Below are positions 36,618 to 45,157 of a stretch of 64,000 bases of DNA, one piece after another. Under the pieces are notes generated by a model. That model had not been told where the DNA came from. It ran no database searches and was given only the letters and a program-made list of their open reading frames with translations. This stretch comes from Methanovulcanius yangii (GTDB lineage: Archaea > Halobacteriota > Methanomicrobia > Methanomicrobiales > Methanomicrobiaceae). The stretch is taken from positions 434,001 to 498,000 of the forward strand of contig NZ_LTBL01000001.1 of NCBI RefSeq assembly GCF_018687785.1, given 5' to 3'. Each line of letters starts with the position of its first letter. Position 1 is the stretch's first letter. Both the position numbers and the translations under genes were made by a program.

Positions 36618-38052
36618 ATCTGTCCTCCAGTCCCTTCAGGGATTCATGCAGCGTGGAAATCCATCTTTGAGGACAGGAGATGGAAAATTGCGTTTCGGTA
36701 TTGTATTCGATATATCTGCGGACACCCTGAAGACCTGCCTTTACCATTGGTTCGTCCCAGGCGGGAATTTCACTCTGTCCGATGGGAAACGTCTCAGCCA
36801 TCTCCGATGGATAGATGCCAAAGGGAGGTTTGAACTGTACCACCGTGTCTGTATCACCGGATACCATCTCATTCATTGCGATGTGGCATGTTGCGCCGGG
36901 CACGAATCTAAGACATGCCGAGTGATACCGGATGACTTCGGTGCGCATGCACGACTCGTCACCGCGATAAAAGAACCGTCGTTTGGATACCCGGTCCCGT
37001 TCGACCAGATCGGAGGAACGGCTCAGGAGTTCGCGATACCCCTCAAGAAGTCGCGGGTGGCTGCGGCACCGCTCGTCAACGACCTCCCACAGCGTTCCGT
37101 CGATGATTGCCTGACGGATCCGGGCTATCTCGGCAAGACTCACGGAGAGGTTGTGCATGGCAAGAAGACGCTCCTTGTCCGGTGATTTTTTCAACTCCTC
37201 AACGGTATGGGTCCGGCACACCTGACATGCACAGGGAAGTTCCTGAAGTTCGTTGAGTTTCAGGCTTCCTGACGTGGTCATATACCTGCCTTCTCTTGCA
37301 TAGAGTGCATACGCCGCAGAGTCGAAGACGTCGCATCCCATTGCTGCTGCGAGGGCAAACATCGCCGGGTGCCCGGCACCGAAGAGATGAATGCAAGATG
37401 AAGGATTGAGGCGCTGTTTTGCCGCCAGGACAACCTGAACAAGTTCTTTGTACCGGTAATTCTCCATCAGCGGTACAACAGCGCCGATGGGACAAAAGGT
37501 TGCACCGGTTTCATTCACTCTCACCGCTGCATCCGCACGCAAATCCGGGAATATGCCGCCCTGCACCGGTGCCGCAAGATGACCATCATCGATGATGGTC
37601 ATTGCCTCGGTGATCCTCTCCATGGTGGTGGATAGCTCTTCTCTGGCTCCTTCATAGTCTCGGTCCGGAGGGGTGGCGATGTCCATCGGAACTATGATCT
37701 CGCTTCCTATCGCTCTCTGAAATTCTACCGTCTCTGTATTGGAAAATGCGACATCGCCGTATACCGACTGCTGGAATGCCCCTGAGTCGGTCATGATGAT
37801 GCCGTCAAATCCGAGGACCTCATGCAGACCCTTCTCCAGAGCTGATTTCCTGAACTCAACGCTTTTCGAGAAAATATATGCGTTGGTTATCAGTGCCTCA
37901 ACTCCCATCTGTTGCATTTCTGAAGGGGTAATGAGCTGTATGTGAGGGTTGATCACCGGAAGCAGCAGGGGAGTCCGTGCGATTTTCTCTCCGACTTTCA
38001 GGCGTCCCGTTCGCGCCCAGATATCTTTGTGTAATGCCTCGAATGAAATCAC
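36604..38052 (-). CDS. tgtA: tRNA-guanine(15) transglycosylase
   Basis: 482 residues. The TGT barrel begins [20 protein letters not shown]. The nucleophile-region [14 protein letters not shown] lies near residue 90, and the zinc site C-x-C-x-x-C is in LPCACQVC near 270 with the downstream His. It replaces G15 of tRNA by preQ0 as the first archaeosine step. The frame stops at 36604 without the PUA region seen in longer homologues, though ArcS just downstream has one. Coupled by ATGA to the AMMECR1 gene before it. Confidence 0.95.
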   Translation of the reverse strand: MISFEALHKDIWARTGRLKVGEKIARTPLLLPVINPHIQLITPSEMQQMGVEALITNAYIFSKSVEFRKSALEKGLHEVLGFDGIIMTDSGAFQQSVYGDVAFSNTETVEFQRAIGSEIIVPMDIATPPDRDYEGAREELSTTMERITEAMTIIDDGHLAAPVQGGIFPDLRADAAVRVNETGATFCPIGAVVPLMENYRYKELVQVVLAAKQRLNPSSCIHLFGAGHPAMFALAAAMGCDVFDSAAYALYAREGRYMTTSGSLKLNELQELPCACQVCRTHTVEELKKSPDKERLLAMHNLSVSLAEIARIRQAIIDGTLWEVVDERCRSHPRLLEGYRELLSRSSDLVERDRVSKRRFFYRGDESCMRTEVIRYHSACLRFVPGATCHIAMNEMVSGDTDTVVQFKPPFGIYPSEMAETFPIGQSEIPAWDEPMVKAGLQGVRRYIEYNTETQFSISCPQRWISTLHESLKGLEDRYVCI

Positions 38053-38627
38053 GATATTTCCTCGTTTTCTGAAAAAACCTCTCCCTGAAAGGAGAATAGT
38101 TCAACATCATGGCGTCTCCATGAACCGGGGGGAAGTCCTGCCTTCAGGCAGGTATGGTCAAGAAATTCCTCTTCGTCCCATCCGTACTCTGTAGCGACCT
38201 GTGGGAGGAGAAGACCGCTCCTCCCCGCACCGGATATAATCAGGCCGTCCCGTCCCGCCTTTATGCAGCGTGGTCGTTCCTCAGGAGCGCAGAGGACCGG
38301 TTCCGGTTCTGTGAGTATCGTCACTTCGACCAGGATCCTGTCCAGTTCTTCGGGCCGGACCGGGGGAAATCTGGGGTCATTGAGTGCGGCAGAGAGTGCC
38401 GCTTCACGAATTCCTTCGCGCAGTGACCGCACCGGAGTGGGAAATCCGATACATCCACGCAGTTCTCCACGGATGGTGAGGGTTACAAACACCCCTTTCA
38501 TCGTTTCAAATGAAGGGGGGAGCGCGGGATATTCTGAAGATTTTTTTGCGATGTGGTCTTCAAGCACCGCCCGTGCATACCTGACAGCCGTTTTCCCCTC
38601 ACTTCCGGCAATCCCGTCCATGCCCAT
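38049..38627 (-). CDS. AMMECR1 domain protein
   Basis: 192 residues from ATG 38627 (ATG 38621 is an alternative). Any longer frame would run into the RNase P RNA gene. The AMMECR1 motif [18 protein letters not shown] is near residue 60 and is followed by [10 protein letters not shown] and the [21 protein letters not shown] block (split: [15 protein letters not shown]). The family is conserved from archaea to humans; its biochemistry is unresolved. It is first of the AMMECR1-tgtA-arcS operon, coupled to tgtA by ATGA. Confidence 0.92.
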   Translation of the reverse strand: MGMDGIAGSEGKTAVRYARAVLEDHIAKKSSEYPALPPSFETMKGVFVTLTIRGELRGCIGFPTPVRSLREGIREAALSAALNDPRFPPVRPEELDRILVEVTILTEPEPVLCAPEERPRCIKAGRDGLIISGAGRSGLLLPQVATEYGWDEEEFLDHTCLKAGLPPGSWRRHDVELFSFQGEVFSENEEIS

Positions 38628-38653
38628 ATATATGGCCGGATACAATATTAATA

Positions 38654-38992
38654 GGAGAGGGAGTGTGCGGCTGACGGTGGCACTTTGTGCTGCTGAGGAA
38701 AGTCCCCACACCATCCGGACGCGTAGCCGCATGCAAGTGCGGGTGGCGAGAGTCACGGCTCTGGCACAGAAACGACACGTCCTGCCGATAGCAATGATGC
38801 GACTGAGCCTTCGGGCGAGAAGGTCTTCGGGCCGAGTTAACTCGCTGAGTGGACCGGCAGGGAACGGTGGAACGGTGAATCCCTACGGGTGCAAGTCAGA
38901 ACAGGGCATAACGGTGTCCGGGCCGGCCCGGGTATGGCGCGTAGCTGAATGCCGCATAGAAACAGAATGGGGCTTACTACTCCCACTCCTCT
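38654..38992 (+). ncRNA. rnpB: RNase P RNA
   Basis: The plus strand has the universal RNase P conserved regions in order: GAGGAAAGTCCCCAC near 38695, a middle GACAGAA-type segment (ACAGAAACGACACG), GAACGGTGGAAC and the 3' AACAGAATGGGGCTTACT near 38960. The ends can pair (GGAGAGGGAGTG at the 5' side with CACTCCTCT at the 3' side) as the P1 helix. Length is about 339 nt. It forms the catalytic RNA for tRNA 5' maturation. TATATATGG about 25 bp upstream is the likely TATA box and overlaps the start of the divergent AMMECR1 gene. Ends are approximate. Confidence 0.93.
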
Positions 38993-39080
38993 TTATCGAA
39001 TACCTGCTCCGGCAGCTATGGGCTCCTCTTCTTCAGAAACAATATATGGTTTGCAGGGAAGTCTTTATCCAGAGGTTTCC

Positions 39081-39617
39081 ATGGACGTTGAGGAGCAATT
39101 TGACATCTACATTTCGCGCATATCCGAAGATATTCACCTGAATGAGGATACAGCACACTGGATCGCCCTTATGTTGATTGCATTCAGAATGGACCTTTTT
39201 GACCGGACGATCAGCATGGCTGACAAATCTCAAAGGGCACTGGGGAAAGTGGCGGACATTCCCGTGCAGGTGGCAAAAGCAATTGCGATTATACGTGAGG
39301 AGGCCATTCAGAAGGTCTCTTCCCAAAAGACCATACGTTCAAGTTTTGACTGGGATGGGCAGGATTCGTCGAGGGATGAATTTGTTGCCCGGGAATACGA
39401 ATCCGTGACGAGTTCGTTCGAGCCGCCGGAACGCGACCTTCTCATCGTCCCTCTCTCCGATGAAGAGATTCCGGCTCCTGATGCGTATATGAGAGACAAT
39501 GCACTCATTCTCCTGTATGGTGTAGCAAGGGCTGGTTCTCCTCTTGATGCACAGGCTCTTGAGGAGCATTTAAGGGATTATCTGGTACAAAGGCTGGAAT
39601 TGTACGATAACGAATAA
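39081..39617 (+). CDS. Unrecognised helical acidic protein downstream of rnpB
   Basis: 178 residues from ATG 39081, preferred because AGAGGT lies five bases before it. An in-frame ATG at 39018 would add 21 residues. The protein is soluble and mostly helical with an acidic start (MDVEEQFDIYISRISEDIHL). Residues about 90-130 are a charged, low-complexity linker, and the end is a short helix with the LRDYLVQRLELYDN pattern. I do not recognise a family. Position directly after RNase P RNA suggests it may be read from the same promoter. Confidence 0.6.
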   Translation: MDVEEQFDIYISRISEDIHLNEDTAHWIALMLIAFRMDLFDRTISMADKSQRALGKVADIPVQVAKAIAIIREEAIQKVSSQKTIRSSFDWDGQDSSRDEFVAREYESVTSSFEPPERDLLIVPLSDEEIPAPDAYMRDNALILLYGVARAGSPLDAQALEEHLRDYLVQRLELYDNE

Positions 39618-39679
39618 TTACCATTGATCGTAATAATTATTCAAATTTTATCGCGCAGATATACTCGTGGGTAATTTAT

Positions 39680-40234
39680 ATGAATGTCCCTTCTCCTGAT
39701 GAATTAAAAGAGCTGCGAAAAAAGGTCGGGCTGACACAATCCGACGTGGCTGAGCGGGCAGGATTGTCCCAGTCAATGGTTGCGCGTATAGAATCGGGCT
39801 CCGTTGACCCGAGAGTAAGTACCCTGAAACGAATCGTTGATGTCCTCAACAGTGCTCAGCGCTCTCTGGTGACTGCAAAGGATCTTATGCATGCTCCGGT
39901 CATCTCTGTTTCACCAGTGGACACGATCGTAAAGACCGTTGCAAAGATGGAGGAACACGGAATTTCCCAGCTTCCCGTACTTCAGAAAGGTGTTCCGATT
40001 GGCTGTATATCAGAATCTGCGATTATTGCTGCGATGGAGGAGGGAAAAATCAGCCGTTCCATGAAAAATACCGTCTCGGATATCATGGAGGACGGGTTTC
40101 CCACGGTCTCCCCGTCCGTCGATATCGAAACCGTCGTCCATACCCTCCATTACCATCATGCTGTTCTTGTTATGGAAAAAGGGCAGGTAACCGGTGTCAT
40201 CACCAAACACGATCTGATTACCCTTCTCTCATAG
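39680..40234 (+). CDS. XRE-type HTH regulator with two CBS domains
   Basis: 184 residues. The helix-turn-helix ([20 protein letters not shown], residues about 10-50) is of the Cro/C1 type. Two CBS motifs follow: [16 protein letters not shown] with [11 protein letters not shown], and [19 protein letters not shown] with the [14 protein letters not shown] end. CBS pairs bind adenosyl ligands, so DNA binding may respond to AMP, ATP or SAM. A family often seen in methanogens. It overlaps the convergent tpiA stop by 6 nt. Targets unknown. Confidence 0.9.
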   Translation: MNVPSPDELKELRKKVGLTQSDVAERAGLSQSMVARIESGSVDPRVSTLKRIVDVLNSAQRSLVTAKDLMHAPVISVSPVDTIVKTVAKMEEHGISQLPVLQKGVPIGCISESAIIAAMEEGKISRSMKNTVSDIMEDGFPTVSPSVDIETVVHTLHYHHAVLVMEKGQVTGVITKHDLITLLS

Positions 40235-40897
40235 AAGAGAAACCAGGTCTTCCAGCACTTTTTGTGGATTTTCGGCTTTTACAACCCCTGATGCGAGAAG
40301 AACGCCGTCGGTTCCGAGCTCCACGGCAATCTTTACGCATTCTCCGGTACTGATCCCTGCGCCTGTCAGAACACGGACATCAGGATTGACGGATTTTACC
40401 GCCTCCACCGTTCGTTCAATGATCCCCGGGTCTGTTTTGGATACGGAAACGCCGCTTCCAATCAGTTCCGGTGGTTCGATTGCAATATATGATGGTGAAA
40501 GTGAAGCGGCGGCGGCACTCGTGGCAGCATTATTCGTGCAGACGACACTTGCAAGGTGAGCATCCCGGGCTGCAGTTACCGCCGCGTCGATATCTGCCAG
40601 GGTGAGCCGCCGTTCTGAGTGATTGATCAGCGTCCCTGTTGCTCCCGCTTCCTTCACCGCCTCCGCGAGAATCCCCCCGGTATGCGCTCCCGGTGTTATT
40701 CCATCAATATGCTGTGCATACACCGGAAGGCTGTAATGATGAGAGATGGGGTGGATATCCATATAGCAAGGTGCAAGCGCGATGGGGATCCCGCTTTCCT
40801 GCGAGACGATTTCAGCACTTTGTGCAATTTTGTGGGCTTTATGACCAAATCCTTCGCGATAGGATTTGAAATTGATGAGAATGAGTGGGGATGACAT
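40229..40897 (-). CDS. tpiA: Triosephosphate isomerase (archaeal type)
   Basis: 222 residues, the short archaeal form. The start [12 protein letters not shown] carries Lys in the substrate site, the catalytic His is in LINHSERR (near 92), and the catalytic Glu in [13 protein letters not shown] (near 140). The C-terminal phosphate loop is TGAGISTGE with GVLLASGVV. It interconverts dihydroxyacetone phosphate and glyceraldehyde 3-phosphate in gluconeogenesis and glycolysis. Single gene, tail-to-tail with the XRE-CBS regulator. Confidence 0.97.
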   Translation of the reverse strand: MSSPLILINFKSYREGFGHKAHKIAQSAEIVSQESGIPIALAPCYMDIHPISHHYSLPVYAQHIDGITPGAHTGGILAEAVKEAGATGTLINHSERRLTLADIDAAVTAARDAHLASVVCTNNAATSAAAASLSPSYIAIEPPELIGSGVSVSKTDPGIIERTVEAVKSVNPDVRVLTGAGISTGECVKIAVELGTDGVLLASGVVKAENPQKVLEDLVSLL

Positions 40898-40954
40898 TCG
40901 ATACCTCCTCAGGTAACTGTTCCTGATGGATAAAAAGAGGTTGTAATGATATAG

Positions 40955-41449
40955 TTATTTTTTGCTCTTTTTGATGGTTATGACATCACCGAGTGTGGTT
41001 TTCATTGAGGATCCCTTCATCTTTTCAATATCGGTATCAACCGATTCAATCAGTGTAATTTCAAGGGATTTCTCAATCTTTTTCAACACATTGTCCTCCG
41101 GCAGAAAACCGGTCTCAATCTTTTTGATGAGATTTTCCTTCTCTTTGATGTCAAGAGCCAGATCCTTCTGCGACCAGCCTTTCTTCATCCTTGCTTCACG
41201 AACAAGCTCGCCGAAATTGTCCACCACTTCGCCCTGCATCATATCGAAAACGTCACGCGGTCTGCGCCTCTGTTGAGACACCGGTTTCCCGGCGGGTGGT
41301 CTGGCACCGGGAGATGCCGCCCGAGGCGGCCTCTTGATTTCCGTTCCGAGTTTTGCACATTTTGGGCAGACCCACATCTTTGCCCCCCCAATCTGGACAA
41401 GAATGGGCTCTCCCCTGACCTGACAGCCGCAAACTTCACATTCTGACAT
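40955..41449 (-). CDS. Multiprotein bridging factor type 1 (archaeal MBF1)
   Basis: 164 residues from ATG 41449. An N-terminal zinc ribbon (CEVCGC, then CPKCAKLG) precedes a Pro/Arg-rich linker and a Cro/C1 HTH (VREARMKKGWSQKDLALDIK, about 88-140). The sequence closes with the conserved GDVITIKKSKK tail. aMBF1 associates with the small ribosomal subunit in archaea and may act in translation and transcription. The TATA-like ATACTTATTTAG lies just upstream. Longer frames into the intergenic region have no support. Confidence 0.92.
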   Translation of the reverse strand: MSECEVCGCQVRGEPILVQIGGAKMWVCPKCAKLGTEIKRPPRAASPGARPPAGKPVSQQRRRPRDVFDMMQGEVVDNFGELVREARMKKGWSQKDLALDIKEKENLIKKIETGFLPEDNVLKKIEKSLEITLIESVDTDIEKMKGSSMKTTLGDVITIKKSKK

Positions 41450-41521
41450 AGATATCGCTGAATACATTTCTACACTGGCAGCTAAATAAGTATTCGATAT
41501 CGGTAAGGGGGTCGGCATGGT

Positions 41522-41561
41522 ATGCCGGATGGCAGAAATCAGCGATTATCATCTCCGGCAT
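41522..41561. promoter_or_regulatory. 8-bp inverted repeat between mbf1 and PAN genes
   Basis: ATGCCGGA (41522-41529) and TCCGGCAT (41554-41561) are perfect inverted arms 24 bp apart. They lie between the divergent mbf1 and PAN genes and could form a stem or be a pair of half-sites. Function unknown. Confidence 0.3.
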
Positions 41562-41691
41562 CGATGACAGATGCAAACGGATAATTTCCCGGAAGTTCCC
41601 GCCGAAGCATGAATAATAAGAATTTCTGTTATGGATTGAAAATATACGGGCAATTATCAGATATTAGCACACTTCTTACCGACAGAAACAA

Positions 41692-41703
41692 ATTATATAT
41701 AAA
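41692..41703 (+). promoter_or_regulatory. TATA box of the first PAN gene
   Basis: TTATATATAAAG preceded by A-rich ACAAA (a BRE-like context). A start near 41728 would leave an untranslated leader of about 80 nt before the ATG at 41809. This is a strong match to the archaeal TATA consensus. Confidence 0.6.
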
Positions 41704-41808
41704 GAACGTTATCCAATACAGATATCAGACATGATGCAGGAAAGTGTGTTCTCTCGTAGATGAACAAGACTGGCCTTACGAATATAATGCATCATATGGG
41801 GAAATAGT

Positions 41809-43050
41809 ATGAGCGGGAATGCAGGGGGTGAAGACGATTCCAGAAACGAGGAGGAACTCAAGCAGTATCTCCTCGACAGGATTGCCCGGCTCGAAAGTCG
41901 GAATATGGAGCTGAAAGAGCATGCACGTCAGCTCGATATTGAAAAGAAAAACATCGAATCCCAGAAAATCAGGTATGAGAGGGAGATCAGAAAACTGAAA
42001 AGTGAGATAGAGAAACTGAGAAGTCCTCCACTCGTTATAGGGACGGTAAGCGATATTATTGACGAAGGGAGAGTGATTATCCAGAGCAGTGCGGGACCCC
42101 GGTTTATGGTCCGGGTCTCCAACTATGTGAAGCCGGAGGACATTAAGCCCGGCCTGAGGTGTACTCTCAATCAGCAGTCGCTGACCATTGTTGAAGTTCT
42201 TCCCGAGTCATTCGACACCCAGATATATGGTATGGAAGTCGTGGATTCACCCTTCGAAACATATGATGATATCGGAGGTCTTGAAGAGGAGATCCGCGAG
42301 ATTAAGGAAGCAGTGGAATTACCATTGACCAAACCGGAACTTTTTGAATCCGTAGGGATCTCACCTCCCAAGGGAGTACTTTTATACGGACCTCCGGGAA
42401 CCGGAAAGACCCTCCTTGCCCGTGCCGTCGCTCATGAGACGCAGGCACATTTCCTCAGGGTCGTCGGGTCAGAGCTGGTCCAGAAATACATCGGCGAAGG
42501 CGCCCGTCTTGTCAGGGAGCTCTTTGAGCTCGCCAAGAAGAACTCTCCATCGATCATATTCATCGATGAGATCGATGCCATCGGAGCAACGCGGACGGAG
42601 GGGACGACATCAGGTGATCGTGAGGTCCAGCGAACCCTGATGCAGCTCCTCGCAGATATGGACGGGTTTGACAGCAGGGGAGATGTCAAGGTGATCGGGG
42701 CAACCAACAGGATTGATATTCTGGATCAGGCATTACTCCGGCCGGGGAGATTTGATCGCATCATTGAAATCCCGCTTCCCAGCAGTATCGGGAGGCGATC
42801 CATCCTTGAGATTCATTCGAAATGCATGAACCTCGATGAGAGTGTGGATCTGCTGGAAGTGGCAGAACTTACCGAAGGGAAGAATGGATCCGAGCTTCGC
42901 GCCATCTGCACGGAGGCGGGAATGTTTGCCATTCGGGCAGAACGGAGCAGCGTCTTCCAGAGTGATTTTATCAAAGCAATAGACAAGGTGAGTTTCGACA
43001 TATCCCACCACCCGAAATTCAGTAATTATGACAGCGCGATGTTCGCGTAA
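41809..43050 (+). CDS. Proteasome-activating nucleotidase (PAN), copy 1
   Basis: 413 residues. A coiled coil (about 15-72, with heptad-like [20 protein letters not shown]) is followed by an OB domain (about 75-135) and an AAA domain. Walker A is GPPGTGKT (194-201), Walker [12 protein letters not shown] (249-259) and the second region of homology [23 protein letters not shown] hexamers unfold proteins and feed the 20S proteasome. The C-terminus ends M-F-A, so the usual hydrophobic-Tyr-X gate-opening motif has Phe in the Tyr place. A second PAN gene lies 450 bp downstream on the other strand. Confidence 0.95.
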   Translation: MSGNAGGEDDSRNEEELKQYLLDRIARLESRNMELKEHARQLDIEKKNIESQKIRYEREIRKLKSEIEKLRSPPLVIGTVSDIIDEGRVIIQSSAGPRFMVRVSNYVKPEDIKPGLRCTLNQQSLTIVEVLPESFDTQIYGMEVVDSPFETYDDIGGLEEEIREIKEAVELPLTKPELFESVGISPPKGVLLYGPPGTGKTLLARAVAHETQAHFLRVVGSELVQKYIGEGARLVRELFELAKKNSPSIIFIDEIDAIGATRTEGTTSGDREVQRTLMQLLADMDGFDSRGDVKVIGATNRIDILDQALLRPGRFDRIIEIPLPSSIGRRSILEIHSKCMNLDESVDLLEVAELTEGKNGSELRAICTEAGMFAIRAERSSVFQSDFIKAIDKVSFDISHHPKFSNYDSAMFA

Positions 43051-43057
43051 TCAATAA

Positions 43058-43492
43058 TTACCATTCTTCTTCACTGCAACGGGCCCTGAATGTGGTATCC
43101 TTGCCTTCTGAAAATTCTTCAATGATATTTACTGCACTGTCAGGTGATATCGCGAGGCGCTGCACAAGAGTACCGTTTGAAATACCAAAGATGATCTCAT
43201 GATCCCAGTCCTGATGGACTGACTCCTCCCGGCCATAGATGATCTGTGCATATCCTGTGGTGCAGATGACATGATTCGAGAGGATCAGGAGTGGGACCGC
43301 AACATAGCGTTGCAGGTACCACTTCAGCTCGGATACGAGAGAGAGGGCGCTGCCCAGGGTTGCAATATCAATACAGACCCCCCAAGGAGTCTTTGTCGGA
43401 TGATAAAAGCGAAGAATACCCCTGCTTGTCTCGGAATCCCGCAGCGTTGAATAGAGGTCTGTTCCCTCTTTCTGTACAAGCAGAAGTCTCAT
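43058..43492 (-). CDS. Unrecognised 144-aa protein between two PAN genes
   Basis: 144 residues from ATG 43492, four bases after the stop of PAN copy 2, so the two are likely co-transcribed. The sequence is compact and mixed alpha/beta, without signal peptide or membrane segments (RLLLVQKEGTDLYSTLRD start, LSNHVICTTGYAQIIYG middle). Two Cys near the middle are not in a metal pattern. It might be an adaptor or regulator for PAN, but this is only from position. Confidence 0.55.
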   Translation of the reverse strand: MRLLLVQKEGTDLYSTLRDSETSRGILRFYHPTKTPWGVCIDIATLGSALSLVSELKWYLQRYVAVPLLILSNHVICTTGYAQIIYGREESVHQDWDHEIIFGISNGTLVQRLAISPDSAVNIIEEFSEGKDTTFRARCSEEEW

Positions 43493-43496
43493 GATT

Positions 43497-44675
43497 TCAC
43501 AGGAACATTATGTCCGTGGCAGTTGTTTTATTCTTCACTTTTGTGATGGCGCCCATGAAATCCTGCATGTGGACTTCATCTGCCTCCCTGCGGACCGCAT
43601 TCATTCCGGCCTCTCTGCAGATTGCCTGTAGTTCCGCTCCTGTGGTGGCATCTGTCATTCGTGTGAGATCTTCGATGGATACGTCCGGTGCCAGGTGCAT
43701 CCGGGACGAATGAATCCGTATGATTTCAAACCGTGCCGTTTCGTCCGGAAGGGGGACTTCCATGATCCGGTCGAACCTGCCTGGTCTGAGAAGTGCCGGG
43801 TCGAGCATATCCACCCTGTTGGTCGCTGCCATGATGCGGACATCACCCCGGTTGTCGAATCCGTCCATCTCTGCAAGGAGCTGCATCAGCGTGCGCTGAA
43901 CTTCCGCGCTTCCAGAGGTGCCGTCATGCATTCGCGTGCTCCCTATGGCATCGATTTCATCGATGAAGACGATTGACGGTGCCTGCTCACGTGCCATGCT
44001 GAAAAGGTCGCGGACGAGCTGCGCACCTTCGCCAATGAATTTGTGCACCAGTTCGCTCCCGGACATCCGGATGAAGGTTGCATGCGCTTCATGGGCGACC
44101 GCCTTTGCGATGAGGGTTTTTCCTGTCCCCGGCGGGCCATGGAGGAGAATTCCTTTCGGAGGTTCGACCCCGATCTTTTTAAAGATCTCCGGTCGGGTAA
44201 GCGGGTACTCCACTGCCTCGCGTACCTCTTCGATCACATCCCTGAGGCCGCCGATCTGCTCAAAGGTAACATCCGGTGATTCCTCCAGTTCCATGACCCT
44301 GACACGTGTGTCATGCGAACTTTCGATGGTGCGGACCACGGACAACGCGTTATTGACGGCGACCTTCACTCCCGGTCTGAGCATCGGACGAATTTCATCC
44401 GAGACGGTTGTCACATATTCCTGATTATTGCCCTGCTGGCGGAGATAGACCTCGCCATTCTCAAAAATATCTACGACGGCGGCAACAAAGAGCGGGGTGC
44501 GCTTTAACTGGTTGTTCTCTTTTTTGAGCTGGTCGCATTCGGCCTTGAGATTCATGATCTCCTTCTGCTGTAGAGCGACACGGATCTTTAAATCCTCCAG
44601 TTCGGACTCCACTTCCGTTTCCTTATAGGTAAGGTCATTGTCATTCGCTGTGGTATTGATGATGGTCTCATCCAT
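43497..44675 (-). CDS. Proteasome-activating nucleotidase (PAN), copy 2
   Basis: 392 residues. Coiled coil (about 20-60), OB domain (about 62-120), then the AAA domain with GPPGTGKT (180-187), [11 protein letters not shown] (235-245) and [20 protein letters not shown]. It ends M-F-L, again Phe in place of Tyr in the hydrophobic-Tyr-X motif. The N-terminal coiled coil is shorter than in copy 1, and the pair are clear paralogues. Two PANs could form separate or mixed hexamers. Transcribed from the 37-bp divergent promoter at 44676-44712. Confidence 0.94.
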   Translation of the reverse strand: MDETIINTTANDNDLTYKETEVESELEDLKIRVALQQKEIMNLKAECDQLKKENNQLKRTPLFVAAVVDIFENGEVYLRQQGNNQEYVTTVSDEIRPMLRPGVKVAVNNALSVVRTIESSHDTRVRVMELEESPDVTFEQIGGLRDVIEEVREAVEYPLTRPEIFKKIGVEPPKGILLHGPPGTGKTLIAKAVAHEAHATFIRMSGSELVHKFIGEGAQLVRDLFSMAREQAPSIVFIDEIDAIGSTRMHDGTSGSAEVQRTLMQLLAEMDGFDNRGDVRIMAATNRVDMLDPALLRPGRFDRIMEVPLPDETARFEIIRIHSSRMHLAPDVSIEDLTRMTDATTGAELQAICREAGMNAVRREADEVHMQDFMGAITKVKNKTTATDIMFL

Positions 44676-44712
44676 GCTGTATTTATCTTTGTTTTACCTA
44701 CATTTATTTGGT
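44676..44712. promoter_or_regulatory. 37-bp divergent promoter, probably leaderless both ways
   Basis: Only 37 bases separate the two ATGs. The plus strand has TATTTATC and the minus strand AAATAAATG, each about 30 bp before its ATG. That places both transcription starts close to the start codons and makes the two promoters overlap. Confidence 0.45.
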
Positions 44713-45111
44713 ATGTCCATTACAATCAGAGCCCGGAGCATCTCTGAAGGTGTCGGTACCGGAGAGATTCTTGTCAGCCATGAACCCATATCATTTCTCT
44801 CGGGGGTGGACCCGGAAACGGGAATGGTCGTTGAAACCGGTCATCCCCTCGAAGGTGTGCCTGTTGCCGGCAGAGTACTGGTATTTCCCTATGGGAAGGG
44901 TTCAACCGTGGGTTCTTATGTGATGTATGCCCTGCAGCGGAATGGGAAGGCACCGGTTGCAATCATCAATCTTGATGCCGAACCTATCATTGCCGTCGGA
45001 GCAATCATGGCAGAAATCCCAATGGTTGACAGGCCGGAGGGTAGTGTAATGGAACTGGAAGACGGAACTGTGGTTACTGTTGACGGCACATCCGGTGAAA
45101 TTATCTGCTGA
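44713..45111 (+). CDS. Phosphomevalonate dehydratase small subunit (aconitase X swivel, DUF126)
   Basis: 132 residues from ATG 44713. The swivel domain has VSHEPISFLSGVDPETG, the GHPLEGVPVAGRVLVFPYGKGS block (split: GHPLEGVPVAGRVL and VFPYGKGSTVGSYV) and AIMAEIPMVDRP. With the large DUF521 subunit it converts 5-phosphomevalonate to trans-anhydromevalonate 5-phosphate in the archaeal mevalonate route to lipids. The large-subunit gene, often adjacent, is not in the window. Longer upstream frames cross the PAN promoter and are rejected. Confidence 0.88.
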   Translation: MSITIRARSISEGVGTGEILVSHEPISFLSGVDPETGMVVETGHPLEGVPVAGRVLVFPYGKGSTVGSYVMYALQRNGKAPVAIINLDAEPIIAVGAIMAEIPMVDRPEGSVMELEDGTVVTVDGTSGEIIC

Positions 45112-45157
45112 TTATCCAGAAAAATTATTTTTATAATCAATATCCCGGAGTGACAAC

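Noticed and set aside
38628-38756. N-terminal extension of the AMMECR1 gene
   Set aside because: It would be antisense to the start of the RNase P RNA; the family start is at 38627.
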